From Streptomyces violaceusniger Tu 4113 (GTDB lineage Bacteria > Actinomycetota > Actinomycetes > Streptomycetales > Streptomycetaceae): a stretch of 64,000 bases of DNA. Made by a program: the position numbers and the translations under genes. The stretch covers positions 1,302,001 to 1,366,000 of the forward strand of contig NC_015957.1 in the NCBI RefSeq assembly GCF_000147815.2, in the 5' to 3' direction. Positions 1 through 8,886 of this stretch are shown here, in pieces; the first letter of the stretch is position 1; each line of letters opens with the position of its first letter. The notes under the pieces were generated by a model, which worked only from the letters and a program-made list of their open reading frames with translations, did no database searches and was not told the DNA's origin.

Positions 1-52
1 GTGGCATCAATATGTTGTCCGTCCGAGTGCGTGTATCTGGAGGTGAGCCGCT

Positions 53-247
53 GTGGCGCTCTCGATCTCGGTATCAGTGCTATTGCTGATCATCGTCTTC
101 ATGCTCGTGAACAAGGCAGGGCTGAAGGCGGTTCATGCGGTCGTCTGTGTCCTCCTCGGCTTCTACCTGGCGAGTTCTTCGGTAGCCCCGACGATCGACG
201 ACCTCACCACCAATGTGGCGGACATGATCGGCGGCGTGAAGATCTGA
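53..247 (+). CDS. Small membrane protein, unknown function
   Basis: Predicted 64-residue protein that is mostly hydrophobic: residues about 3-22 and 27-45 look like membrane segments, followed by a short polar tail. The GTG start at 53 has a GGAGGTGAG ribosome binding site about 8 bases upstream. I recognise the general type, a short actinobacterial membrane protein next to mshB, but no function. It ends about 60 bases before mshB on the same strand. The start of the window may cut off its promoter. Confidence 0.6.
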   Translation: MALSISVSVLLLIIVFMLVNKAGLKAVHAVVCVLLGFYLASSSVAPTIDDLTTNVADMIGGVKI

Positions 248-297
248 CCCCGAGCGGGGCCGGGGCGTGCGACCCGTGGGCACTGGTGTGCGAATCG

Positions 298-303
298 TAG
301 GCT
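298..303 (+). promoter_or_regulatory. -10 box of leaderless mshB transcript
   Basis: TAGGCT sits six bases before the ATG at 310, the spacing expected when transcription starts on the initiation codon itself. No Shine-Dalgarno sequence is seen there, which supports a leaderless mRNA. Confidence 0.45.
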
Positions 304-309
304 GTGCCC

Positions 310-1194
310 ATGACCGCTCTTCCCGCCCGTCGTCTGCTGCTGGTGCACGCACATCCGGACGACGAGTCGATCAATAACGGCGCGACCATGGCGAAATATG
401 CCGCCGAGGGCGCATACGTCACCCTGGTGACCTGCACCCTCGGTGAGGAGGGCGAGGTCATCCCGCCTGCCCTCGCACATCTCGCCGCCAACCGCGACGA
501 CGCGCTCGGTCCGCACCGGATCGGCGAACTCGCCGCGGCCATGGGTGCCTTGGGGGTCGAGGACCACCGCTTCCTGGGCGGTCCCGGCCGCTATCGCGAC
601 TCCGGGATGATGGGCGCCCCGCAGAACGACCGGCCGGACTGCTTCTGGCAGGCCGACCTGGACGAGGCCGCGGGGCACCTGGTGGCCGTGGTCCGCGAGA
701 TCCGGCCACAGATTCTCGTGACGTACGACACCCATGGGGGGTACGGCCACCCCGATCACATCCAGGCACACCGCGTGGCGATGCGCGCCGTGGAACTGGC
801 CGCCGACGCGGACTTCCGCCCGGAGCTCGGCGAGCCGCACGACATCGCGAAGGTCTACTGGAACTGCGTGCCGCGCTCGGCTGTCGAGGAGGGCTTCGCC
901 CGGCTGCGGGCCGCGGGCCGTGACTCGCTCTTCCCCGGCGTCGCCACGGTCGACGACGTCCCCGGAGTGGTGCCGGACTCGGACGTCACCGCGTTCATCG
1001 ACGGCACCGCCCACACCGGGGCGAAGGCGGCGGCGATGCGCGCCCACGCCACCCAGATCGCGGTGGACGGACCCTTCTTCGCGCTCTCCAACGATCTGGC
1101 CCAGCCGATGTTCGTCCATGAGCACTACCGGCTGGTCAAGGGCGATGCCGGGGCGGGCCGCGAGGACGACCTGTTCGCGGGGGTGGCGGCATGA
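310..1194 (+). CDS. mshB: N-acetyl-1-D-myo-inositol-2-amino-2-deoxy-alpha-D-glucopyranoside deacetylase (MshB)
   Basis: Predicted 294-residue zinc deacetylase of the MshB/Mca (LmbE-like) family. It removes acetate from GlcNAc-inositol, the second committed step of mycothiol synthesis, in the cytoplasm. The metal-binding AHPDDES motif is at residues 14-20, and a second histidine motif, GHPDHIQAH, lies mid-protein. A GTG at 304 is in frame, but ATG 310 fits better with a -10 box TAGGCT at 298-303 and leaderless initiation. The stop overlaps the start of the next gene by four bases (ATGA), so the two are probably translationally coupled. Confidence 0.93.
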   Translation: MTALPARRLLLVHAHPDDESINNGATMAKYAAEGAYVTLVTCTLGEEGEVIPPALAHLAANRDDALGPHRIGELAAAMGALGVEDHRFLGGPGRYRDSGMMGAPQNDRPDCFWQADLDEAAGHLVAVVREIRPQILVTYDTHGGYGHPDHIQAHRVAMRAVELAADADFRPELGEPHDIAKVYWNCVPRSAVEEGFARLRAAGRDSLFPGVATVDDVPGVVPDSDVTAFIDGTAHTGAKAAAMRAHATQIAVDGPFFALSNDLAQPMFVHEHYRLVKGDAGAGREDDLFAGVAA

Positions 1195-1559
1195 CGGCCC
1201 CGCGCCTGGGCGGATACGCCCTGCTCGCCGTGGCCGGGGTGCTGGTCGGCGCCGCGGGTGCGCTGGTCCAAGCGGCATGGTTCCCCGGCGGGTTGCTGCT
1301 GGCGCTGCTCGCGATCGCGGGCCTGTGCTACGGCGGGGTCAAGGCCGCGGGTGCCCGGATGGGCGGCGGAGTGCCCGCGGGGGCCTGGACGGTGGCCGTG
1401 TTGCTGCTCACTTCCTCCCGCTCGGAAGGGGATTTCCTTTTCGGCGCCGGGCTGGGGTCGTACGCTTTCCTCCTCGGCGGGATGTTCATCGGTGTGATGT
1501 GCGCCACGTTGCCTCTGGTGCCGCAACCTCCTGGCCCGCCGGTCCGACTTGGTAAGTGA
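1191..1559 (+). CDS. DUF6113-type integral membrane protein
   Basis: Predicted 122-residue protein with about four hydrophobic helices, the first at about residues 8-28 and the last at about 85-108. It overlaps mshB by four bases and is likely cotranscribed. The family is a Streptomyces mshB neighbour with no known function. A role with mycothiol is only a guess from the coupling. The C-terminus is short and proline-rich. Confidence 0.65.
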   Translation: MTAPRLGGYALLAVAGVLVGAAGALVQAAWFPGGLLLALLAIAGLCYGGVKAAGARMGGGVPAGAWTVAVLLLTSSRSEGDFLFGAGLGSYAFLLGGMFIGVMCATLPLVPQPPGPPVRLGK

Positions 1560-1755
1560 CGTGACGTTTTCGGCACGACGTCCTCGGCGCTTGGAGGCCC
1601 TTCGGACATGCGGCGAAGGGTGCGCCTCGGGCGTACCGGATGCGGTGATCCGGCGGCCGTCAAGTGCGCGTCCGCACCGCCCAGTATGGTGGTGCCGCCG
1701 CCGAGCCGCCCGCGTGAGGTCTGACGGGCGGCGGAGCTAACTGGGAGAACCTGCT

Positions 1756-3915
1756 TTGAGCCGTGAATCTGACAGTTCGTCCTCCGGGCCCCGGGAGGGA
1801 AGCGGCGGTGCCGCCTACCCGTCGGGCACCCCGCCGTACGGATCCCGCCAGTACCCCTCGCCGAACCCCACGCAGGAGGTTCCGCAGGAGTTCGCCGACG
1901 ACGGGCAGGCGCGGGCCGCGGCCAAGCCGGAGGAGCCGAAGACCGAGACCACGCTGACGACCCGGATCAAGATCAACATTCCGGGATCGCGGCCCATTCC
2001 GCCGGTGGTCATGCGCACGCCCGTCGCGGAGGACGGCGTGCCCGCGCAGCGCTCCGGGGGGGACGACGACGCCCCCGAGCCCACCAGCGCCCTGCCCCGG
2101 GTCGACTACCCGCCGACGCCGGAGCGCGGGGTGTCGGCCGAGCCCGGCGGGCCCAACGAGCCTTCCGGGAACCGCGAGAAGAAGGGCGACGGCGAGCAGC
2201 GGACCAGCGACTGGTTCTCGCCCCGTAGGCCCAGGGGCGGTTCGTCGGCCACCGGCAGTACGCCGACGCCGCCGATGACCCCGGCCCCGGAGACCACTCA
2301 GGGGTTCCCGGCGCCGGACACCACCCAGGGGTTCCCCTCTCCGGAGGTCACCCAGGGGTTCCCGGCCCCGCAGCAGGGCGGCGGCCCCGTCGCCGATCTG
2401 CCGTACTTCACCGACGCCCAGGCCCCGTCCGGGCACCCCGAGCCGACCGGGCCCACCACCGGCCCGGTCACCGGCGACATGTTCATGCCGCCGTCCGGCC
2501 CCGGCGCGGGCCCGCACGACAGCGAGCTGCTGGCCCCGCCCGGACCGGGCCCCGCCGGCGGCCTGTACGGCGGCGACCCGCAGACGCCACCGGGCGGGGT
2601 GGGTCCGCTGGCCGGCGGCGGCCCGGCCGCCCAGCCGCCGACCCCGCCGGGCGGCTCTCCGATGTCCGGCAGTCTCGGCGCCACCACCGGCGCGGGCCCG
2701 CTGACCGGCCCCGGGGAGGGGTTCAGGGACGACCTCGGGAGCGATCCGTCCCCCTCCCTGTTCCGCGACCCCGAGCCCACGCCGGGCGGCGGGGTGCCGC
2801 CGGACCAGATCTCCAGCGACACGCTGGTCAGCGGGGTGCCCGTGGTGCCGTCGGGCGAGGGCCGGTCCAGGCCGCCCGCGCCGCCCGCCCCGGGCGGCCT
2901 CGGGGCCCCGGCGCCCGGTGGCAACAGCGCCCCGGCGCCGTCCGCCCCGAAGGCCGGCAAGCCCAAGAAGAAGGGCCGTTCCAAGGTCGTCATGGTCGCG
3001 GGCCTGCTGTTGGTGATCGCGGGCGGGGCCTACGCCGCCGGGCTGGTGATGAACCACGCCGATGTGCCGAACGGCACCACCGTCCTCGGCGTCGACATCG
3101 GCGGCAGCTCCAAGCAGGTCGCCGTCGACAAGCTGGACGCCGCGCTGGGCAAGCGCACCACCGCCCCGCTGACGGTGTCGGTCGACGGCCAGCAGAAGGA
3201 GATCAAGCCCTCCGTCGCGGGCCTGGCGCTCGACACCGAGGCCACGGTCCGGGACCTCGCGGGCCGGGACTACAACCCGGTCACCGTGATCGGCTCGCTC
3301 TTCGGCGGCACCCATGAGGCCGACCCCGCGGTCACGGTCGACGAGGAGAAGCTGCGGGACGCCCTGGAGCGGCTCGCGGGCGACTCCGGCACGGCCCGCG
3401 AGGGCGGCATCGACTTCAGCTCCGGCAAGCCCGTCGCGGTGTACGGCAAGGAGGGCAAGGGGCTGAGCGTGGACACGGCGGTCAAGGCCGTCTCGGAAGG
3501 GTTCCGGCTCCGCGCCGAGACCGGCCGGAACAAGGCCATCACCCTGCCGGTCGCCGTGCGGCGCCCCACGGTCAGCGACGCCGAGGTCGACCGGAAGATG
3601 AAGAGCTTCGCCAAGCCCGCGATGTCGGGTCTGGTCACGGTGCGGACGGACGCCCAGCACTCGATTCCGTTCGGCCCGGACAAGTCGCTGCCGAAGATCC
3701 TTTCCATGAAGGTGATCGACGGCAAGCTGGTGGAGCACTACGACCTGCCCGTCCTCAAGCAGTTGTACGGCAGCACCTTCGACGGCGTTCTGCTCGAACG
3801 GGGCGACGGCAGCAAGAAGCCCGTCACCCCGGAGGACGTGGAGTCCGCGCTGCGGCAGGCGCTGCTCGGCAAGACGCCGAGCGACCGCATCGGCGTCATC
3901 GGCAAGGACAACTGA
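1756..3915 (+). CDS. Proline-rich membrane protein with extracellular PG_binding_4-type domains
   Basis: Predicted 719-residue protein. The first 400 residues are disordered, rich in Pro, Gly and Ala, and include three copies of a nine-residue TTQGFPxPE-like unit at 2281-2365. A basic stretch (KPKKKGRSK) precedes one membrane helix at about residues 412-432, and the C-terminal 290 residues are predicted outside. That part resembles the putative peptidoglycan-binding domain found next to VanW domains, with phrases such as PLTVSVDGQQKEIKPSVAGL, but I see no VanW or catalytic domain. The start is TTG 1756 with GGGAG ten bases upstream. A role at the cell wall is inferred. Confidence 0.7.
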   Translation: MSRESDSSSSGPREGSGGAAYPSGTPPYGSRQYPSPNPTQEVPQEFADDGQARAAAKPEEPKTETTLTTRIKINIPGSRPIPPVVMRTPVAEDGVPAQRSGGDDDAPEPTSALPRVDYPPTPERGVSAEPGGPNEPSGNREKKGDGEQRTSDWFSPRRPRGGSSATGSTPTPPMTPAPETTQGFPAPDTTQGFPSPEVTQGFPAPQQGGGPVADLPYFTDAQAPSGHPEPTGPTTGPVTGDMFMPPSGPGAGPHDSELLAPPGPGPAGGLYGGDPQTPPGGVGPLAGGGPAAQPPTPPGGSPMSGSLGATTGAGPLTGPGEGFRDDLGSDPSPSLFRDPEPTPGGGVPPDQISSDTLVSGVPVVPSGEGRSRPPAPPAPGGLGAPAPGGNSAPAPSAPKAGKPKKKGRSKVVMVAGLLLVIAGGAYAAGLVMNHADVPNGTTVLGVDIGGSSKQVAVDKLDAALGKRTTAPLTVSVDGQQKEIKPSVAGLALDTEATVRDLAGRDYNPVTVIGSLFGGTHEADPAVTVDEEKLRDALERLAGDSGTAREGGIDFSSGKPVAVYGKEGKGLSVDTAVKAVSEGFRLRAETGRNKAITLPVAVRRPTVSDAEVDRKMKSFAKPAMSGLVTVRTDAQHSIPFGPDKSLPKILSMKVIDGKLVEHYDLPVLKQLYGSTFDGVLLERGDGSKKPVTPEDVESALRQALLGKTPSDRIGVIGKDN

Positions 3916-3935
3916 GCGGGCCCCGCCCGTTCACC

Positions 3936-3977
3936 ACACGGCCCCCGCCCGGCACCGGCACCGGGCGGGGGCCGTGT
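3936..3977 (+). terminator. Perfect 17-bp hairpin after 3915
   Basis: Arms 3936-3952 and 3961-3977 are exact reverse complements with an 8-base loop. It lies just downstream of the stop at 3915. There is no T-tract, as is usual for Streptomyces terminators. Confidence 0.75.
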
Positions 3978-4027
3978 CATGTCTCCCGGCCCGCGTCACG
4001 TCCACCCGGCGCGTCATGCCCCGGCCC

Positions 4028-4041
4028 ATGACATCTGTCAT
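4028..4041. promoter_or_regulatory. Putative operator ATGACA-TC-TGTCAT
   Basis: A perfect 6-bp inverted repeat with a 2-bp centre, 61-74 bases upstream of the ABC transporter ATG. A weaker GTCA-N7-TGAC repeat follows at about 4048-4062. The position fits an activator or autoregulator. The best candidate is the NarL-type regulator encoded at 7528, but this is inference. Confidence 0.45.
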
Positions 4042-4101
4042 CCCCAGGTCACGACCGCTGACACTGCCGGGCGCCGCCCGCCCTCGGCCAGGCTTGTGGC
4101 C

Positions 4102-5091
4102 ATGACCGCAACGACCGCTCTTTCCGCCCCCGGCACCGGGGCCGCCACCACGGGCGCCCCGCCCGTGGTCCGCTTCGAGAAGGTGAACAAGAGCTACGGC
4201 AGTGTGCGCGCCGTGGCCGATCTCGATCTCACGCTGTACCCGGGGGAGACCGTCGCCCTGCTGGGCCCCAACGGCGCCGGCAAGTCCTCCAGCCTCGATC
4301 TGCTGCTCGGCCTGCGCCACCCCGACTCCGGCCGGGTGGAGGTCTTCGGCACCACCCCGCGCCAGGCCGTCGTCCGCGGCCGGGTCGGCGCGATGCTGCA
4401 GAGCGGCGCTCTGATGGAGGACGTGACGGTCCGCGAACTGGTGGGGCTGGCCTGCGAGCTGCACCCCAAGGGCCATCCGGTGGACGAGGTGCTGGAGCGG
4501 GCGGGGATCGCCGAGATCGCCTCCCGCAAGGTGAACAAGCTCTCCGGCGGTCAGGAGCAGCGGGTGCGCTTCGCGTTCGCCACCGCCGGCGCCTCCGATC
4601 TGATCGTGCTGGACGAGCCCACGACCGGTATGGACGTGTCGTCCCGGCAGACCTTCTGGGGCGCGATGCGGGAGCAGACGAAGCAGGGCCGCACCATCCT
4701 GTTCGCCACCCACTACCTCGACGAGGCCGACGCCGTCGCCGACCGGGTGATCGTGCTGCACGGCGGCCGGGTGCTGGCCGACGGCTCGTCCGCCGAGATC
4801 AAGGCGATGGCCGGGGCCCGGCGGATCTCCTTCGAACTGGACGGGCCGGTCGACGAGGCGACGCTGCGCGCCCTGCCCGCGCTGACCGGGATCGAGATCT
4901 CGGGGCGTACCGTACGCATCCGGTCCACCGACGCGGACGCGACCGTGCACGCGGTCTACGGGCTCGGGCTCTATCCGTGCGGCCTGGAGGTCACCGGCCT
5001 CGGCCTGGAGCAGGCGTTCCTCGCCATCACCGACGCCGCCACCGACGTGGCCGGCGACGCCGCGCCCACAGTTGAGGAGTCCGCACGATGA
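4102..5091 (+). CDS. ABC transporter ATP-binding protein
   Basis: Predicted 329-residue ATPase of an ABC-2 type exporter. Walker A GPNGAGKS lies at about residues 55-62. The signature motif LSGGQEQR, Walker B LIVLDEPT and the switch histidine in FATHYLDEAD follow in order. About 20 disordered residues precede the domain. The chosen ATG follows a possible -10 box CAGGCT at 4089-4094 by seven bases, which suggests a leaderless start. It overlaps the permease gene by four bases. With the kinase/regulator genes downstream it forms a transporter plus two-component module of the kind often tied to membrane or drug stress. The substrate cannot be read from sequence. Confidence 0.92.
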   Translation: MTATTALSAPGTGAATTGAPPVVRFEKVNKSYGSVRAVADLDLTLYPGETVALLGPNGAGKSSSLDLLLGLRHPDSGRVEVFGTTPRQAVVRGRVGAMLQSGALMEDVTVRELVGLACELHPKGHPVDEVLERAGIAEIASRKVNKLSGGQEQRVRFAFATAGASDLIVLDEPTTGMDVSSRQTFWGAMREQTKQGRTILFATHYLDEADAVADRVIVLHGGRVLADGSSAEIKAMAGARRISFELDGPVDEATLRALPALTGIEISGRTVRIRSTDADATVHAVYGLGLYPCGLEVTGLGLEQAFLAITDAATDVAGDAAPTVEESAR

Positions 5092-5831
5092 AGGCGCTGG
5101 TCAAGCTGGAGATCGCGCGGACCCTGCGCAATCGCAAGTTCATGTTCTTCACGGTCATCTATCCGTCCGTGCTCTTCCTGCTGATCGCGGGCAGCACCGA
5201 CGCCGACGACCGCGTGCCCGGCACCGGGCTGTCCATGCCGCTCTACTACATGGTCGCGATGGCCTCCTTCGGGGCGCTGACCGCCGGACTGATGGGCAAC
5301 GGCGAGCGGATCGCCAAGGAGCGCGAGGGCGGCTGGACCCGGCAACTGAGGCTCACCCCGCTGCCCGGCCGCGGCTATGTGGCGGCCAAGATCGCGGTGG
5401 GTGCGGTGGCCACCCTGCCGTCGATCGTGATCGTCTTCGTGGTGGCCGCCGCCGTCAAGGGCGTACGGCTGGACGCCGCCTGGGAGTGGGCGGCGCTGAC
5501 CGGCGCCATCTGGGCGGGCTCTCTGGTCTTCGCCGCGCTGGGGGTGGCCATCGGCTATCTGGCGACCGGGGACGCGGTACGCCCGCTGACGATGATCATC
5601 TACTTCGGTCTGTCGATCCTCGGCGGGCTGTGGATGCCGACCACGTCCTATCCGCAGTGGCTGCGGAACATCGGCGACTATCTGCCCACCCACGCCTACA
5701 CCGCCCTCGGCCAGGCGATCGAGCTGGGCGGCGCCCCGCACGTCAAGGACGTCGCGCTGCTCATCGCCTATCTGGCGCTCTTCGCGGGCGGCGCGGCGTG
5801 GCTGTACCGCAAGGACACCCGTAAGGCGTGA
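5088..5831 (+). CDS. ABC-2 type transporter permease
   Basis: Predicted 247-residue membrane protein with about six helices, the partner of the preceding ATPase. An early cytoplasmic segment (VKLEIARTLRNRKFM) leads into the first helix, as in other ABC-2 permeases. The motif LGGLWMPTTSYPQWL near residue 185 is typical of the family between helices 5 and 6. Its start overlaps the ATPase stop (ATGA). The last codons run directly into the tandem array at 5820-5950. Confidence 0.9.
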   Translation: MKALVKLEIARTLRNRKFMFFTVIYPSVLFLLIAGSTDADDRVPGTGLSMPLYYMVAMASFGALTAGLMGNGERIAKEREGGWTRQLRLTPLPGRGYVAAKIAVGAVATLPSIVIVFVVAAAVKGVRLDAAWEWAALTGAIWAGSLVFAALGVAIGYLATGDAVRPLTMIIYFGLSILGGLWMPTTSYPQWLRNIGDYLPTHAYTALGQAIELGGAPHVKDVALLIAYLALFAGGAAWLYRKDTRKA

Positions 5832-5950
5832 GGGAGAGCCGTAAGACGTGAGGGAGAGCCGTAAGACATGAGGGAGAGCCGTAAGGGATGAAGGACAGCC
5901 GTAAGGCATGAAGGACAGCCGTAAGGGATGAAGGACAGCCGTAAGGCATC
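5820..5950 (+). repeat. 20-bp tandem array between permease and kinase genes
   Basis: About six copies of a 20-bp unit built on GTAAGRCRTGARGGASAGCC, starting inside the last codons of the permease gene. Later copies change GAGGGAGAG to GAAGGACAG. Each copy carries the CCGTAAG word that recurs through the window. The array separates the transporter genes from the kinase gene by about 160 bases. Confidence 0.85.
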
Positions 5951-5993
5951 ACCGAGGGCGTGACCCGAGACGTGATCCGAGGAGAGAAGAACC

Positions 5994-7265
5994 ATGGCTG
6001 ACCGGGCCGAGTGGACCGACGGCGATCCGGAGCGCTGCCTCGGCGTGCGCCGCCGGTTGACCTGGTGGGCCGACGCGATGGCGTACGACGACGAGCACGA
6101 CCGGCCGGCCGCCATCGGCCAGAGCCCCGAGAACCGTCGGCAGGTCCTGATCAAGCTGATGTGGATCGGGATCTGGATGGCCTATATGGGCGCGCCGGTG
6201 AGCGATCTCGCCGATGGGCACCACACGGTCCCCGCCACCGTGTGCGGCGCGCTCGGTCTGCTGGCCTTCGTCGCCATCTATCTGGTGCTGGTCTTCCGGC
6301 ACACCGGGCGGGTGCTGAGCCGGGCCGCGGTCTTCGGGGCGCTGGGCACGTCCTGCGTGCTCGCCGCGGTTCTCACGCTCACCATGGGCGACGCCTGGCT
6401 GGTGCTGTGCGTCTATGTGTCCGTCGCCTACGGGGCGGTGCTGCCGCTGCGGCTCTCGCGGTGGGCGATTCCGCTGAACACCGCGTTCATGGTGGCCGTC
6501 GGGGTGCTGGTGCGCGGTTCGCACGGGCTGCTGTCCGCCCTGGTCATCCCCTCGCTGCTCGGCGGGTTCGCGATGAGCGGGGTGCGGCAGATGGTCCGCA
6601 CCACCCGGGCGCTGCGCGCCGCCCGCGCCACCGTGGCCCAGCTCGCCGCCAACGAGGAGCGGCTGCGGCTCGCCCGCGATCTGCACGATCTGCTGGGCCA
6701 CTCGCTCTCCCTGATCACGCTCAAGAGCGAGCTGGCGGGCCGGATGCTGCCCGACAAGCCCGAGCAGGCGGCGCGGCAGGTCGCCGATATCGAACGGGTC
6801 AGCAGGCAGGCGCTGGTGGACGTCCGGGAGGCGGTCAGCGGCTTCCGCCGCCCCACCCTGGAGGCCGAGGTCGCCGGGGCCCGTACCGCCCTCGCCGCCG
6901 CGGGCATCGCCGCCGACCTGAGCCGGGCCGCCACCCAGCACTCGGACCTGCCGCCCGACCAGGAGGGGGCGCTGGCCTGGGCGCTGCGCGAGGCGGTCAC
7001 CAACGCGGTGCGGCACAGCGGGGCGCGCCGCTGCGCGGTCACGCTCGACGAGACGGACGACGAGCTGTGCCTGACCGTCACCGACGACGGCCGCGGCGCG
7101 ACCGGCCCGCACGGCAACGGGCTCACCGGGCTGGCCGAGCGGCTCCAGTTGGCCGACGGCCGCCTGGAGACCGGCCCCGGCGAGCGCGGCGGCTTCACCC
7201 TCCGCGCCTTGGTCCCGCTCTCCCGCGGCGCCCACATGGAGCTGCCCTCACAGGCCGCGCCGTAG
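5994..7265 (+). CDS. NarL-family sensor histidine kinase
   Basis: Predicted 423-residue membrane kinase. After about 40 cytoplasmic residues there are roughly five to six membrane helices, to about residue 200, then a dimerisation/phosphoacceptor domain with LARDLHDLLGHSLS (His231). A HATPase domain follows with the AVTNAVRHSGA N-box and glycine-rich DDGRGATGPHGNGLTGL. This is the HisKA_3 architecture of DesK-like kinases, which sense membrane state through their helices. The start ATG has GGAGAGAAG nine bases upstream. Its partner is the regulator at 7528, beyond a tandem repeat. Transporter control is inferred from context. Confidence 0.92.
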   Translation: MADRAEWTDGDPERCLGVRRRLTWWADAMAYDDEHDRPAAIGQSPENRRQVLIKLMWIGIWMAYMGAPVSDLADGHHTVPATVCGALGLLAFVAIYLVLVFRHTGRVLSRAAVFGALGTSCVLAAVLTLTMGDAWLVLCVYVSVAYGAVLPLRLSRWAIPLNTAFMVAVGVLVRGSHGLLSALVIPSLLGGFAMSGVRQMVRTTRALRAARATVAQLAANEERLRLARDLHDLLGHSLSLITLKSELAGRMLPDKPEQAARQVADIERVSRQALVDVREAVSGFRRPTLEAEVAGARTALAAAGIAADLSRAATQHSDLPPDQEGALAWALREAVTNAVRHSGARRCAVTLDETDDELCLTVTDDGRGATGPHGNGLTGLAERLQLADGRLETGPGERGGFTLRALVPLSRGAHMELPSQAAP

Positions 7266-7400
7266 GGGCGGGCTGGTCGGTGGGGGTCGGCGTCGGCGGG
7301 GCGGCTTGGTGGGGGTCGGCGTCGGCGGGGCGGCTTGGTGGGGGTCGGCGTCGGCGGGGCTGGTCGGTGGGGGTCGGCGTCGGCGGGGCTGGTCGGCGGG
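7266..7400 (+). repeat. 29-bp tandem repeat between kinase and regulator
   Basis: Four copies with exact 29-base spacing begin at 7282, 7311, 7340 and 7369, each starting GGGGGTCGGCGTCGGCGGGG. Shorter GGCTGGTCGGCGG fragments continue to about 7420. The array fills most of the 262 bases between the kinase stop and the regulator start, so copy number could vary between strains. Confidence 0.85.
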
Positions 7401-7514
7401 GCTGGTCGGCGGGGCCACTCGGCAGGGGTTCGCACCGGCGGGGCCGCTTGGCGGGGGCCGCGCCGTAAGGAACGCGCGGAGGGAGCGCCCGCAAGAGCGG
7501 ATACGAGGAGCGGA

Positions 7515-7520
7515 TACGCT
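7515..7520 (+). promoter_or_regulatory. -10 box of leaderless response-regulator transcript
   Basis: TACGCT ends seven bases before GTG 7528, and no Shine-Dalgarno sequence is seen. This suggests that the regulator has its own promoter downstream of the repeat array rather than relying on read-through from the kinase gene. Confidence 0.45.
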
Positions 7521-7527
7521 GCGGGGC

Positions 7528-8133
7528 GTGATCCGGGTACTGCTGGCCGAGGACCAGTCCATGGTGCGGGAGGCGCTGGCCGCGCTTCTCGGGCTCGAGG
7601 ACGAGATCGAGGTCATCGCGCAGGTGGCCCGCGGCGACGAGGTCGTGGACGCCGCCCGGGCCCATCGCCCCGATGTGGCGCTGCTGGACATCGAGATGCC
7701 CGGGATGAGCGGGATCGAGGCCGCCGCCGCGCTGCACCGGGCCGCGCCCGGGATCCGGATCGTCATCCTGACCACCTTCGGCCGCCCCGGCTATCTGCGC
7801 CGCGCCATGGAGTCCGGCGCCGACGCCTTCCTGGTCAAGGACGCCCCGGCGGCCCAGCTCGCCGACGCCATACGGCGGGTGCTGCGCGGGGAGCGGGTCA
7901 TCGACCCCACGCTGGCCGCCGCCGCGCTCGTGGACGGGGCCAGCCCGCTGACCGCGCGGGAGCGCGAGGTGCTGCACGCCTCGGCGGACGGCTCGACCAA
8001 CGCCGAACTGGCCCGCGCCCTGCACTTGTCGCCGGGCACGGTCCGCAACTACCTCTCCACGGCAATCCAGAAGACCGCCGCCCGCAACCGGGCCGAGGCC
8101 GTCCGCATCGCCCGCGAAAAGGGCTGGCTGTAA
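7528..8133 (+). CDS. NarL/DesR-type response regulator
   Basis: Predicted 201-residue regulator. The receiver domain has the acidic pocket AEDQ and a phospho-acceptor aspartate at about 54 in ALLDIEMPG. The conserved Thr (VILTTFG) and Lys (FLVKD) follow. A LuxR-type helix-turn-helix begins at LTAREREVL near residue 135. GTG 7528 is preferred because the receiver begins there with VIRVLLAEDQ and a -10 box lies upstream. Frames open further upstream only through the tandem repeat. It should act with the kinase at 5994 and plausibly binds the palindrome at 4028. Confidence 0.92.
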   Translation: MIRVLLAEDQSMVREALAALLGLEDEIEVIAQVARGDEVVDAARAHRPDVALLDIEMPGMSGIEAAAALHRAAPGIRIVILTTFGRPGYLRRAMESGADAFLVKDAPAAQLADAIRRVLRGERVIDPTLAAAALVDGASPLTAREREVLHASADGSTNAELARALHLSPGTVRNYLSTAIQKTAARNRAEAVRIAREKGWL

Positions 8134-8189
8134 CGGCGCGGCTTTCCCCTCCCCGCCCCTTCCCGCAACCGGGGCCCGGCCCCGGCCCC

Positions 8190-8244
8190 GGCCCCCGCCG
8201 GGGCTCCGCCCCTGGGCCCCGCTCCTCAAGCGCCGGAGGGGCTG
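8190..8244. repeat. Dispersed palindromic element, copy 1
   Basis: A 55-bp element containing GGGGCTCCGCCCC and GCTCCTCAAGCGCCGGAGG. A second copy in the same orientation lies at 15769-15823 with only a few differences. Both sit just after a stop codon. It is the kind of short intergenic hairpin common in Streptomyces and may act as a terminator. Confidence 0.8.
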
Positions 8245-8440
8245 GAAGGCGGGCCGCCGTCCCGCGACGGTCGGCCCACCGAAGGCGGCCAGGCCGCTGC
8301 CCGGCGGGAGGTTCCCCGGCCCACGACGCCCGTACGACGCCCCCAGCGTCCGCTCCTGGTCCCCTTGCCCCCTGACCACCACCGGACAGCCGCCAGGCCC
8401 GGCCGGTGGATCTTCGCGGGCCCCCCGGCACCCGCACGGC

Positions 8441-8830
8441 CCCCTGGCCACCACTGGGAGGTGCTCCCTGCTCCGGACGCACCGATCGGACGACGCTCGG
8501 CACGACGCCCCAGCGTCCGCCACTGTTTCCCTGGCCACGACTGGGAGGTGCTCCCTCACCGGACGCACCGAGCCGACGACGCCCGGCACGACGCCCCAGC
8601 GTCCGCCACTGTTTCCCTGGCCACGGCTGGGAGGTGCTCCCTCACCGGACGCACCGAGCCGACGACGCCCGGCACGACGCCCCAGCGTCCGCCACTGTGT
8701 CCCCGGCCACCACTGGGAGGTGCCCCCTGCACCGGACGCCGGAGCCGACGACGCCCGGCACGACGCCCCAGCGTCCGCCACTGTGCCCCCGGCCACCACC
8801 GGGACATGCCCCCCGCACCAGACGCCGTGG
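8441..8830. repeat. 86-bp tandem repeat field
   Basis: Units starting CACGACGCCCCAGCGTCCGC begin at 8501, 8587, 8673 and 8759, so the period is exactly 86 bases. Partial units flank the array. Each contains CTGGGAGGTGCTCCC, a fragment related to the composite repeats at 12.6 and 23.3 kb. The middle units are nearly identical, which implies recent amplification. Confidence 0.88.
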
Positions 8831-8886
8831 GCCCCGAGGCCGAGCGGCCGCCGATGCCACGGGCGCGAAGACCCACCAGGCAGCCG

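Larger units (their letters stand above)
8134..8886. other. 753-bp gene-free region between convergent genes
   Basis: No convincing gene is seen between the regulator stop and the SirB1-like stop on the other strand. It holds a 55-bp dispersed palindromic element (8190-8244) and then a field of 86-bp tandem repeats. Open frames here are by-products of GC-rich repeats. Confidence 0.75.

Noticed and set aside
163..1278. Long minus-strand open frame opposite mshB
   Set aside because: It is a mirror of a well-supported gene. In DNA this GC-rich, frames opposite genes rarely meet stops, and the translation is Arg/Gly/His-rich without motifs.
1660..3738. 692-codon minus-strand frame opposite the proline-rich membrane protein
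   Set aside because: Low-complexity translation and no ribosome site; the plus-strand protein has a membrane helix and a folded domain.
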